From positions 190,534,760-190,598,759 of the forward strand of contig CM069433.1 of assembly GCA_035610365.1 (NCBI GenBank): a DNA stretch of 64,000 nucleotides. The letters are read 5' to 3'. The notes below the pieces were generated by a model. The model did no database searches. It was not told the origin of the DNA and saw only the letters and a list, made by a program, of their open reading frames with translations. This DNA comes from Aquatica leii (Eukaryota > Arthropoda > Insecta > Coleoptera > Lampyridae). Position numbers and translations under genes: made by a program. Shown piece by piece: positions 11,705-22,029 of the stretch (position 1 is the stretch's first letter; each line of letters begins with the position of its first letter).

Positions 11705-13348
11705 CCGTAGAACGGGGATATTTGGGAATTGGGGGGTTAATTGGGACCCAATGAATAAAATTCTATTTGGCAACAATGCCATCGCTGGATTACTAAACGA
11801 CAGGTGCAACTTTAGTAGTATGAAGTTATCCACCAATACAATGTGTTTCTAGTAAAACCATCGGTACAAATAGTAAGTAGCAAAATTTTAAAATACTGTC
11901 TCAAAATGAGCGTGTTCAACTTTCATTTGTAGAGATATGTAAATATTATAAAACTGAATTATAATTATACCGGTAAAAAGGTAGCAGTGTTTCAAATTTA
12001 ACGTTTTGAGGACTGGTTTTATTCGATTATAGTTCCATTTGTTCGGAATAAAGAAGGACAAAAGGTTCTAGTAGGAGATAATTTATCCTCTCATTTTTCT
12101 GAATCAGTTCTTAAAGCTTGTCAAGAAATGAGCATAGCATTTATATGTCTACCCAGCAATGCTACACACGTCATGCAGCCCCTGGATGTGGCATTTTATG
12201 CCCCCTTGGCGCGAAATCCTAACGAATTGGAAGAAAACAAAAGGAAGGCGTTCAAGCACTTTATCTAAAGACGTATTTCCCTCGTTATTAATGGAACTCC
12301 AAAATCAATTAGAATTGAATGGAAGAGGCTCTAGAAATCTAGTTTCTGGTTTTAATAAAACGGGACTATTTCTTATTGACCCTGCCAGGGCCAAAGCCCG
12401 AATTGCTCATCAAGAAAATGAAGGCGAAAACTACTTTTATAATCACTAATTTCAATCCATAGTGAAATGAGAGGTAATTCTCCTAGTACTACGTCAAAAA
12501 CACCTAGACGAAAAAGACTGACGGTAGAGGCAAGAAAAAGTATTGGAGCAGAAGACATTCTGAGAGAAACACCCGCAAAACCAAAGAATAAAAGAAAGTG
12601 GCACATCCTGTCACCTTGATGAACCAGTATCTGAAGATTTAGATGAAACCGAAGAGATACTCTCTGATGATAGTAATGACGATAATGTTATACCTCTGAT
12701 TAATCCTCAAGAATGCAAACATCCTGAAAACCCCCCAGGAAATGGAGATTGCGTGGTTGTTAAATATGAACAGCATAGAAGTTCTGATCATTTTGTGGGT
12801 CAAATTATGACAGTGACGGAAAATAACTCTGAAATTAGCATTTCTATTGATTTCTTGAAAAAATCTACTAAGACCGATCACTTTTTAAAACCAGTGCCGA
12901 AAGACTGATGTAATTAGTTTAGATATGATTGTCAGAAAACTCCAAGAATCTAAGATAGTAGGAACAGGTAGAAGACAATTTTACGTTTTCCATGAAAATT
13001 TGTGTCAGTCCTAAAAATCAATTTTCATGTTTTTTTTTAAATATAAGAGTTTATTTTTTTAAAATGAGCGTTTATTTTATGTCATTATATGTATTTTTGA
13101 TTACATAAACACTTTTTTTTACTTTTTTTAAAAGTTTTATTTGCTTTCCTGATTAACCCCTCAGTCTAATTTAATCGGTACAGTATGAAATTAGCCCATT
13201 TCCCAAATATCCCCGACCTATGGGGCTATTTGAGTAGCTCATATCAAGGTCGTTCCAAAACAATATAAAAGTTTTAAAAAATTCTACGTCATTACGCTCG
13301 TGTAATCAAAAAATGCTCAAATAATTCCCAAATATCCCCGTTCTACGG
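11705..13348 (+). mobile_element. pogo-like (Tc1/mariner superfamily) transposon, internally deleted
   Basis: Perfect 26-bp inverted repeats at 11705-11730 and 13323-13348 (tip CCGTAGAACGGGGATATTTG) are flanked by TA on both sides (11703-11704, 13349-13350). Excising the element with one TA in silico restores an unbroken reading frame in the host ORF (QLSLP|DLLSRVGDY), which proves insertion into that coding sequence. The element holds only the second half of a pogo-like transposase. Confidence 0.92.
12002..13014 (+). pseudogene. pogo/Tigger-like transposase, C-terminal half (DDE_1)
   Basis: Starts abruptly with FEDWFYSIIVPFVRNKEG, then VLVGDNLSSHFSESVLKAC (second catalytic Asp) near 12080 and LPSNATHVMQPLDVAFYAPL (third Asp) near 12170, as in pogo-like DDE_1 domains. 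The region after it (SRNLVSGFNKTGLFLIDP, then an acidic tail and a VVVKYEQHRSSDHFVGQIM block near 12760) matches the C-terminus of the group. The HTH/CENP-B half and the first Asp are missing, apparently by a deletion ending just before 12002. Frameshifts near 12215 and stops near 12450-12620 are present. It is not autonomous. Confidence 0.85.
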
Positions 13349-13351
13349 TAA

Positions 13352-13990
13352 TGATAATTGAGATTCATCGCTGTTTTCAATGATATCAAAAATTACCTCC
13401 ATTGCTAAAGTAACATCATCTACGAGTAGGCGTCCACCATTTTTTCCTGTTGGTGGTTTTTAAAAAAGTTTACGTAACATCTCTCATGGTATATAGGTTC
13501 AACAACTACTAAATCAGAAACACGTTCTATTCGTTGTTTTACTTCGCGACGCCACTGGTCCTCCCTTTGTGTAGCCTTATATTAAACATTATCCTTTACG
13601 AATAAACCTTAAACGCGATGTACTTTTATACGTTTATCACAGTGCGTTGTCTTTTCTTTTTCATAAAACTCCCGATCTATCATTTCTGTACAGGAGAAGC
13701 ATGCTTTTTTGAAATCGAAACCTGGTATAGATGATCTTAGCTTTCCTCTCAATGGCGAATTCGTCGATCTTACTTTGCTCTCTTCAATTTGTTAAAGCCA
13801 CGATAATACTGTCTTTTTGGGTATAGTCCTTCCTACACGATACGTGCCCAATCGCAGTCTTCATTCCAGTCAACCTTTCATGTTTGCCATTTTTCCTTGT
13901 CTCGCTTGATTTTCTTAAAGTATGTATGCCTTTTTCTTTAACATTCACCGTTTCAGTTAAGCAAAGGTTTCTTCGCAAATAAAGCATCTA
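13352..13990 (-). pseudogene. PIN-like protein, N-terminal part, separated by the pogo-like insertion
   Basis: Downward from 13990: VKEKGIHTLRKSSETRKNGK, then IGHVSCRKDYTQKDSII near 13830, FYEKEKTTHCDKRIKVHRV near 13640, QWRREVKQRIERVSDLVVVE near 13530, YHERCYVNFFKKPPTGKNGG near 13470 and VDDVTLAMEVIFDIIENSDE near 13390. It then joins directly to the segment starting at 11696 once the insertion is removed. Two HxxC-type units (GHVSC, YHERC) with upstream cysteines suggest metal-binding repeats. Frameshifts at about 13780-13640 show that it is decayed. Confidence 0.7.
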
Positions 13991-14216
13991 TGATTATTCG
14001 GCATTTTAAACGCGTAACATAACTAAAAACAATTGTATGTTGCCCGGTTTCCTGTAGCGAACTGAGAACATGAGACATGCTTTGTATAACTCGGGCGTAC
14101 TCGGCCCTCCCGAACGGCCGAATCTATGTCTAAATACAAAAAGTGAAGACCCCGGATCGAAAATAATGATTACTGGCGTATTCAACGTTGATATACCGCG
14201 AAACTAATACATTGTT

Positions 14217-15160
14217 ACGTGCAAAAATTTCATAACGTAATACCATGTATATTGAATTAAAATTAGATTCCGGTTTTGACCCCCTCTGTCAATATTTCTT
14301 GTTACTGTCATTTGCGGTCAAGACGTTAAGCTGACAACTACATAAAATGACCTGTTTTGTTTAAAAACTGGAAGCGTTTAAGAACATCAACTGTAATGAA
14401 ATGAAATTATAAATTCATTACGTATTTAAAGTAATTTATTCGTGACAGGGTAAGCTATTTACATCGGTTGTGTTAGAATTCTGTAGTAATTTCTTTCTTA
14501 AATTGATAGCCGTTCCGCTACCCTTTGGTCACATGTTTCTATTTAATAACGAACAATGAGGGATTAGTATCGATAAATACCTTCATGGGACGAGTATAAC
14601 TCTGTAAGGCCTACGTTTAAAACTAAAAACCGAAGACAAACTTTTCTTCAAGATTTTACTTCTGCAGCAAACAACTGCGAGACCAACTTTCATTGAATGT
14701 GTACAACAGCATTCGATAATCGGGTTATGTTTTGTGTACTTTCTTTTAGCAGTAGTTAACAATTCTGTAGATCTTGCTTCCGTGAGTCATTGCGTTGACA
14801 CGATTTGCTATTCAAATTTATTTCAGGCTCACTCAACGAGGAAAACGTTTTCTTCGAACAAGTAGGTACTGGATTGTGGGTAAGTTTATTTATTTATTTT
14901 GTCGCTGTCAGAAAAGTCACTCACGAATTTTTGCTTATGTTAATTTCCGTAATTACAATCGTTTCAATACCATTGAGGTAGCTTCACTAATTATTTTGTG
15001 TGTATCGCATGCTGTGTACAAACGATATTGATTATGTCATTTTCATTGCTATTCACTTCGTTTAAACTTATGTATTGTGTGTTGCCGATACTTCTGACAT
15101 CTATGGATTGAGAATTAGATAGATTCGTTGTTAATAATCTACGTTATAAACAATTATGAA
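14217..15160. other. unique right-end segment of the 7-kb element, probably leader/promoter region
   Basis: About 940 bp lies between the outer and inner inverted blocks at the right end, whereas the left end has only ~55 bp between them. It is upstream of the minus-strand ORF, so it is where a promoter would be expected. It could instead be an unrelated insertion. No ORF of note. Confidence 0.4.
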
Positions 15161-15164
15161 CAAT

Positions 15165-15343
15165 TATTCCGATAAAATCAACGGTTTCAGAGATTTTTCC
15201 AAGATGGCGGCTCGAACGTAACAGATTGAGTCCAGAATTTTCAGTATGTTGAAAAGTATGCCATAATGACTATCTCTACCAAATTGCAGAAGTTTACCGG
15301 TTATTTTCGCTATTTGTCAAAATTAGTTCTAATTTAACTGGAC
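15165..15343 (-). repeat. right terminal inverted repeat of the 7-kb element
   Basis: Complement of 8337-8540 with scattered mismatches and small deletions; see the left repeat for shared blocks. Confidence 0.85.
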
Positions 15344-15349
15344 TATAAG

Positions 15350-17820
15350 TAACTCGATCAAAAATTATGGAAAGAAGAAAAATCTAGCACAGAAAACTTG
15401 TCTTAGAGAATTCACGTTTCAGCGTGGTGAAAGATTAGAAGAACTACAAAGCTCAATTCAGATATACTTAATTGAATTATGTTAGGCCCTGTCAACCACT
15501 GTAGTTCATTAGCCAATTCTGATTCCATCCTGAGACCAGTGCCTGACGTAAGTCAAAATAGTCATTTTATTCACTAAGAGAGACCACAGTCGAACATAAC
15601 CCAAAATAATTTTTTTGTTGCAGACTAAACTGAAAACGCATAGTATATTCATCATTCATTCTTGAAAATGAACCAACAAATACCCAAAACATAAAAAAAT
15701 AGCTTTCAGAAAACTTCTTTGTTTTCCAGTTTTTATGATGCTTTATAATTTATGTTGTGAAATACTTGGTTAACGAACTCTCCAGTTTCTGACTATTTTT
15801 GTAGTAAACATTCCGAATTTACAACAAAGTAAAAAGGTCCGATTGGACGACTACCAAAACCGATGACCAAAAATACTGCTGCTTTAGCTAAACTCTTAAA
15901 AACAGGATATTTTGAAACGAGTACATAATACATTTTGTAATGAAAAAAAATTGTATAAATGCCAAATACAACAAAGAATAATTTAGTTAATCCAAATCGG
16001 AAAATCCCTAATAGTAACACCTTAATTACATGTATTGAATTGCATTAAGTGGCTCATTACGCTAATGCGTTATTTTACAGACGTGTTCGGACAATCTTAA
16101 AGATAGAATTGAAAGTTGTAGGCGAGTTCACTGAACCAAAACGTTATAAATTCAATTATGCAATAAATGTTTGACTATCAAATCAACGTTTTGAATTGGG
16201 GTCATCATCTCTAACATTTACATCGTATACGCTCGCTACAGCTGTTACTACAGTTATTGTTACTTTTTTTCGCGTAAGTGTTCCAAAAGCATGCGTCGTA
16301 GAAATTTTTCGTATACGCGAAGGTCGTGTAAAGTCTAAAGGATTTATTTAATGTAAGACAGTTTTTAATCACGTCAAAGGACTTGACCTACTTTTTTAAA
16401 CTGATCTTATGTTTAATTCTGATAGTTTTTGGCGTAAGAGGGGGCCCCTTTTTAAAAACAATTCAATACGTACGTAGTGAAAAAGACAAAGCATCGTGAT
16501 GGCAACGCCATTTAAACGTAAGATCGAAGGGTTCCACGCCCCGATATTTATACGAACAAAAACGTTTTTTCATATTCATTTTTGTAAACTAAATTGCATG
16601 CAATGAAAAATTTAATTTTTTTTAATGTAATAATTACTATTACAAACGTTAATCGATGCCATACTCGCCGACGTTTTCATAATTGATCATAGTTTAAACA
16701 ATAAAAAAAGTTTAATTCCAACTATATTTTAAATTACTTCCTCGTATATTTATGAGAATTATGCACGTTTCGTAATAAAGGAAGTTGATAGTAATTTAAA
16801 GCGATGTCATTACTATAAACGGGGGAGTAATAATCACGAGTTCCTTATGGAAATGCATCAAATGACAACATGCAGCACCAAATTTGAATTTTTGGGCATT
16901 TGAAATAGTACAGTTAAGCACGTGATAAAATGAAATTTAAAATTAAGACTTCGCCAATCAGATTACAACAAGATGGCGATGATAATTTCTTAATGAAAGA
17001 CAATAAAAATTAATTGCTGGATTCTTATAAAAGAATTTTCACTGAGCTTATCTTATCTTGGTTTTAAAACATAATAAAGGTTTTGTAATTAAATAATTTT
17101 AACCTTCAATTTCGGATAACAAACGTAGGAAATGTGTCCAATTAAAAAAAAATTCTTCTTGAAATGTGAAGTATAAATAGTATATGGATCTTACTACAAC
17201 GAAAACTACAAGTAGAATCCCACGCGTCAATTCTACAGTTTATGCTACGATTAGAACGAACCCAAGAACTTCCCTTGGATGAGTATCTATAGCATTCCTA
17301 TGTGTATTGAATTTTTATCCCATACAAGTTGCAAATACCTTAATGCATCCATAATAAAGAGAACTGAGCAGTTTGAGAGCTCTGAATGACTAGGGTTACC
17401 AACTCAAAAAATCTAAATTTCGGAGTAAATTCCGGATTTTTGAAGAAATTTCTGGACTTTTTTGTAAATGTGTTAACTTCGTTTTGTGAGAAAATAAAAC
17501 TAATATTAAAGATTCGGAAGTGTTGAAAAGTATTTCCGGGAGCGCTAAATATAAGAAAAATGATCGTAATGAGTGCATGTAACGTTGATTTTTTGATAAA
17601 AACATTAGGTTTCATTTATTCTTTTTTAATTTCTTTACCTAAATGGTAGTGTGGTGACTTACTTTGGCAGTGCTTAATGAAACGCAAACTTTGTATATAT
17701 TTTAGTTAGTTTTTTTAGTTTCTTTCAGAATTAAAGTTGGCGTTTTGGGGAATTCGACGACGATCATCACTTGTTAACAAGCCGCATCATATCGTTGTTC
17801 ATTTTTATCTGTTTTTATAA
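15350..17820. other. AT-rich non-coding stretch
   Basis: No protein of a known family on either strand; short ORFs are AT-driven. Confidence 0.5.
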
Positions 17821-17825
17821 TTAAA

Positions 17826-17905
17826 TGGTGTTACTTTGTAAAACGTCTTCTTAATTATGGTTTTCAAGTGTAGTAAGCACCCACTTACATAAAAAGACTG
17901 CTAAA
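17826..17905 (+). repeat. 5' terminal direct repeat (LTR or 3' part of it)
   Basis: Nearly identical to 21367-21446, starting TGGTGTTACTTTGTAAAACG and ending in GCTAAA just before the PBS. The real LTR may start further upstream. Confidence 0.8.
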
Positions 17906-17908
17906 AAT

Positions 17909-17922
17909 TGGTGACCCAGACG
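17909..17922 (+). promoter_or_regulatory. primer-binding site of the gypsy element
   Basis: TGGTGACCCAGACG three bases after the LTR copy. TGGTGACCC-type sites directly 3' of the LTR are standard for this lineage, which primes with the 3' end of a host tRNA. Confidence 0.75.
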
Positions 17923-18027
17923 TTATGTAAGTGGAATAAAAAAAGACTAAAAGTTCGTGAGGCACGTGGTTTGAAAAATTCAAAATTCGATTGTAGTGTA
18001 TGTTCACCGGTATTAGCTAAGGCAAAC

Positions 18028-18772
18028 ATGACGGAAGAACAAACGCCGGAATGCAACGAAGAGATTTGTAGAGTTTCGTTGAAAGTACCGGAATTCTGGA
18101 AAGAGCAACTCCAGTTTTGGTTTTATCGGTTAGAGGCCCAATTCAGAAGCGCTGGTATCACGCAAGATACGACGAAATTTGACCATACAGTAGCTTCGCT
18201 AAAGTGCGACACAATCGCAGAGGTCTATGACCTAATTTCAAATCCACCGACTACCGGACGCTTTGAAGCAAAGGCTCATCCAATCATTTTCTGACTCCGA
18301 GTCAAAGAAAATCCAAAAACTTCTCAGTGGAATGACCTTGGGAGATGATAAGCCTTCGCAACTTCTTCACAAGATGCAGATGCTGAATAACAACCAAATA
18401 CAGGCTGGCATTCTTAAGACCCTATGGTTAGACCACTTACCGACAAGTATTCTTGCTGTGCTCACCGTGAGCAAGGAAGATCTGAGTATCTTGGCTAATA
18501 TGGCCGACAGAATTTATAAAACTGTCCACCATGTGAGTGTGGTATCGACAAGTGAGCCTAAGATGGAAGACAAAATGGAGGCCTTGTGTGTGCAGATAGA
18601 AGCTCTCACGAAGGAAGTGCAAGACCTCAAACAAGAGAGGACTGCAAGAAGCCGCAACAGAAACCAGTCAAAGGCGAGAAACCCAAGTTATTGCTGGTAT
18701 CACAACCGATTTGGCGAAAGGTCAACAAAATGTACCCAGCCCTGCAGTTTCCAGCAAAGGCAGGAAAACTAA
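18028..18772 (+). pseudogene. gag: gypsy gag (one frameshift)
   Basis: ATG at 18028 opens MTEEQTPECNEE, followed by VPEFWKEQLQFWFYRLEAQF, GITQDTTKFDHTVASL and YDLISNPPTTGR. A one-base shift near 18262 moves the frame to RLIQSFSDSESKKIQKLL, GDDKPSQLLHKMQMLN and LWLDHLPTSILAVL. A coiled-coil-like stretch follows, then a Cys/His cluster CWYHNRFGERSTKCTQPC near 18690, typical of mag-lineage gag. The ORF ends at 18772 and overlaps the start of pol. It would form the nucleoprotein particle. An alternative in-frame start at 17908 overlaps the PBS and is unlikely to be real. Confidence 0.8.
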
Positions 18773-18776
18773 TGAG

Positions 18777-21363
18777 GGGGAAGACAGTTGCGACAATCGG
18801 ACCCACGAAGCATGTCGCTTGTTTGTATTAGACCATAATTTAAAAATTAAGTTTTTAATTGATACTGGAGCGGACATAAGTCTTCTACCGCACCATACAT
18901 TCAAGGGCCGAATAAACAATAACCTAACTCTGTACACTGCCGATGGTTCTCCGATTCCAACATATGGCATAGAAACTGTAACATTAAACTTGGGCTTGCG
19001 AAGAAATTTTACATGGAACTTTGTTATAGCAAATGTAACCCATGCTATTATTGGAGCAGACTTCCTGCAAAATTTCAAGTTACTACGAGATGTAGCAAAT
19101 AAAAGTCTCGTAGATTCGACAACATCTTTATCCAGCAAGTTCACGAATAAAGCATGCAACGTGATGGAAGTTAGAACCACTCCAGATACCAACCCATACT
19201 GGGCTATTGTAAATATGTTTCCAAACCTGTTACGACCAATACCACGGTTGGTGGAAAATCAATGCAACGTGTACCACCACATTGAGACGAAAGGACAGCC
19301 AGTGTTCGCGAGGCCGAGAAGAATCTCTCTAGGGAAATTGGCCGCAGCAAAAAAAAATTTAATTTCCTTCTCGAAAGTGGTATTGTTCGACCGTGCTCGT
19401 CATGTTGGTCAAGCCCTCTACACATGGTACAAAAACACGACAAAAGTTGGCGTCCATGTGGAGATTATCGTAAACTGAATAGGATCCCGATAGATAACCA
19501 ATTTTTCATATTCAGGATTTCTCACAAAACCTGAAGGGCAAGAGCGTGTTTACAAAAATTGACTTGACAAAAGCGTTCCATCAAATACCCATCCATTCAG
19601 AAGATGTACCTAAAACAGCTGTAACGACACCTTTTGGGCTATGCGAGTATGTCAAAATGCCATGCGATTTGCGAAATGCGGCACAGACATTGCAAAGATT
19701 CCTCAATCAAATCTGTCGAGATTTCACCTTTGCGTACGTTTATGTGGACGATATATTGATCGCATCTGATTCAGAAGAGGAACACAATAAGCATGTTAAA
19801 GCAGTCCTACAGAGGTTAAACGAATACGGAATTGTGATAAATGTTAGCAAGTGCGTATTCGGTGGTAGTGAGGTGGAGTTTCTGGGCGTGTTAGTAATGG
19901 CGAAAGGTATCAAACCACTAACCCGAGAAAGTCTCTGCAATCCGAAAGTTCCCCTTACCATGCACTATTAAGCAACTTAGAAGATTCCTGGTTATGGTGA
20001 ACTTCTACCGCAGATGGATACCAAAGGCAGCTAAATTACAGGAGCCACTGACAAACTTATTAGCTAATTGCTCCAGCAAAAACCAAATCATCGAGTGGAA
20101 CGATTCGGCAATTAAAACTTTCGACGAAGTTAAAGAAGCACTTGCCGTTAGTACAGAATTACTGTACCTACAGGCAGATGCCCATCTTAGTCTATACACA
20201 GATGCATCTGATTCTGCAATTGGAGCAGTTCTTCAACAGCACACAGTAGCAGGAGATCAACCAATATCCTTCTTTTCAAGAAAGTTAACTTCAACCGAAC
20301 GTAAGTACAGCACTTACGATAGGGAACTACTAGCAGTTTATTTTATTATTCACATAAAAGAAAAGGATGACGTTGTAGCAGACTCTCTTTCAAGATTTAA
20401 TGTTAACATCGTCAGCAACGAAATGGACTACATGCAAATCGCAGAAGAGCAAGAAATGGATGAAGAATTCCAGGAACTGTTACAAAATCCTAACCACAGC
20501 CTTAACATTCAAAAAGTGAAAATACCGAACTGTGAGTCATTAATTCATTGCGAATTAAACAATAATGTAATCCGGCCTTGCACTCCAAGGAAATTCCGAA
20601 AGGCCACCTTCCTAAAAATACACAATTTAGCTCACCCTGGGGTTAAAGCAACCCGAAAGTTAATATTGGACAGGTTTGTTTGGCCAGGAGCTAACGGAGA
20701 CATCTTAAAGTGGACGAAGAAGTGTATTGCATGCCAAAAAGCAAAAGTCAACCGCCATACCAAGACGGCAATGCAGGCAATACGAACTCCTGATCATAGG
20801 TTCACGCACATACATGTTGATTTAGTGGGGCCATTGCCACCATCTCGGGATCACAGGTATTTGCTAACCATCATCGACCGCTACACCAGATGGCCCGAGA
20901 CAATTCCCGTTAAAGAAGTAACAGCAGCCACCGTAGCAGAAAACCTGTATACACACTGGATATCAAGATTTGGAACCCCTCATAAGATCACAACAGACCG
21001 CGGTAGGCAATTTGAAAGCGACCTATTTAGAAGTCTAACAATATTATTAGGAATCCATCACATAAAGACAACCGTGTATCATCCCCAAGCGAATGGAGCT
21101 GTGGAAAGATTTCACCGTAGTTTAAAAACTGCAATAATGTGTGTAAATAATGTGCGATGGACAGATGTGCTACCAACAGTATTATTAGCAGAGTAATGTC
21201 GCCGATTAGACCAGTACCCGCAAGTAACCATGCGACACAAAAAGTTTTTGTCCACCCGGACTTAAACGTTGCAACACATGTTTTCGTTCGAATAGATAAA
21301 GTTCGACCACCATTAACTGCACCCTACGACGGCCCATATGAAGTTGTCCGAAGATATGAAAAA
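18777..21363 (+). pseudogene. pol: gypsy pol: protease, RT, RNase H, integrase (broken)
   Basis: Protease active site LIDTGADISLLP near 18860, with IIGADFL near 19050. RT follows, with FTKIDLTKAFHQIP near 19555 and the catalytic box YVDDILIA near 19740. RNase H begins with [17 protein letters not shown] near 20195, but about 55 residues are missing between [12 protein letters not shown] and [12 protein letters not shown] near 20360. Integrase has the HHCC zinc region ([24 protein letters not shown]), [20 protein letters not shown] and GAVERFHRS, so all three DDE acids are present. A deletion follows VLLAE at 21195. A GPY-type end (APYDGPYEVVRRYEK) lies at about 21330. Frameshifts occur near 19370 and 19950. 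Confidence 0.85.
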
Positions 21364-21366
21364 TAA

Positions 21367-21446
21367 TGGTGTTACTTTGTAAAACGTCTTCTTAATTATG
21401 GTTTTCAAGTGTAGTAAGCACCCACTTACATAAAAAAGACCGCTAA
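21367..21446 (+). repeat. 3' terminal direct repeat of the gypsy element
   Basis: Direct copy of 17826-17905, differing by a few bases and one extra A in the AAAAAA run. Confidence 0.8.
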
Positions 21447-21518
21447 AGTAGCAATTCCAATGTAAGTTTATATTTAATTAAGATTCGATTTTATATTTTT
21501 TGATTTTATAGAATACGC

Positions 21519-21540
21519 CTGAAGATGACTATGTCGAAAC
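21519..21540 (+). ncRNA. short hammerhead-like hairpin
   Basis: CTGAAGA, T, GAC-TAT-GTC, GAAAC. Same order as the PLE-linked motif at 6811 but with a different, still complementary, 3-bp stem. No PLE coding sequence is adjacent; the A/T-rich sequence after it looks like a retroelement tail. Confidence 0.35.
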
Positions 21541-21544
21541 ATGT

Positions 21545-22025
21545 AGCGTTAATTAAAATATAAAAATTAAAATATAAAGGGGAAGGTTTAGTGAATCTAT
21601 ATAAAAATAAAAATAAATAATATAATTCCAGACATCTTAGAATTCCCCCTGTGTGCCGGACAAAGACGTAAATTATCGGACACGTCCTGAAAATTCCAAA
21701 CGTATGGCATCCCTATGTATGACTAACTTCTAATGGATGGATTTGATATGATATGATTTATTAAAAACTAATGATTTGTTTGCGAACAAAAACTATGCTA
21801 TTGTCAGCAATCGCAATCACCAATTAAATAATGAAGAAGATCCATCGGATGCTGATAATGTTGAAGTGGGCACCTAGAACTCGTAAAGAAACACGCCTTT
21901 TGAATCGTGGAAAAAAAGCCGCACCGAATAACGTTCGCGTGCACTCAAGAATCTAAGTTATTAGATGCGAGGACATTACAAAAATAGATTATCTTCGTTT
22001 TCGTGCTAAACATCTTTTTTAGTAC
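21545..22025. other. non-coding spacer
   Basis: Nothing recognised apart from A-rich tracts near 21555-21630. Confidence 0.5.
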
Positions 22026-22029
22026 CACG

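Larger units (their letters stand above)
8337..15343 (-). mobile_element. 7-kb element with inverted termini encoding a PIN-like nuclease-fold protein; superfamily not assigned
   Basis: The left end 8337-8540 and right end 15165-15343 are imperfect reverse complements with outermost bases GTCCAGT...ACTGGAC. TA lies just outside each end (8335-8336 and 15344-15345), consistent with a TA target duplication. A second inner block is also inverted: 8595-8660 against about 14150-14215, sharing TTTCGCGGTATATCAAC and TTTCGATCCGGG. Between the ends one large minus-strand reading frame (13990 to 8830) is split by a pogo-like transposon. I know the encoded protein as a widespread repeat-associated metazoan family, but cannot name an accepted transposon superfamily for it. 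Confidence 0.7.
17826..21446 (+). mobile_element. Ty3/gypsy (mag-like) LTR retrotransposon, decayed
   Basis: An 80-bp segment at 17826-17905 recurs at 21367-21446 in direct orientation. The left copy is followed at once by a primer-binding site (TGGTGACCCAGACG). Between the repeats lie gag, protease, RT, RNase H and integrase in order on the plus strand. The integrase C-terminus runs straight into the right repeat, so 80 bp is probably only the 3' part of the LTR, the rest of the right LTR having been lost with the end of pol. Frameshifts and internal deletions make the copy non-autonomous. Confidence 0.85.
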
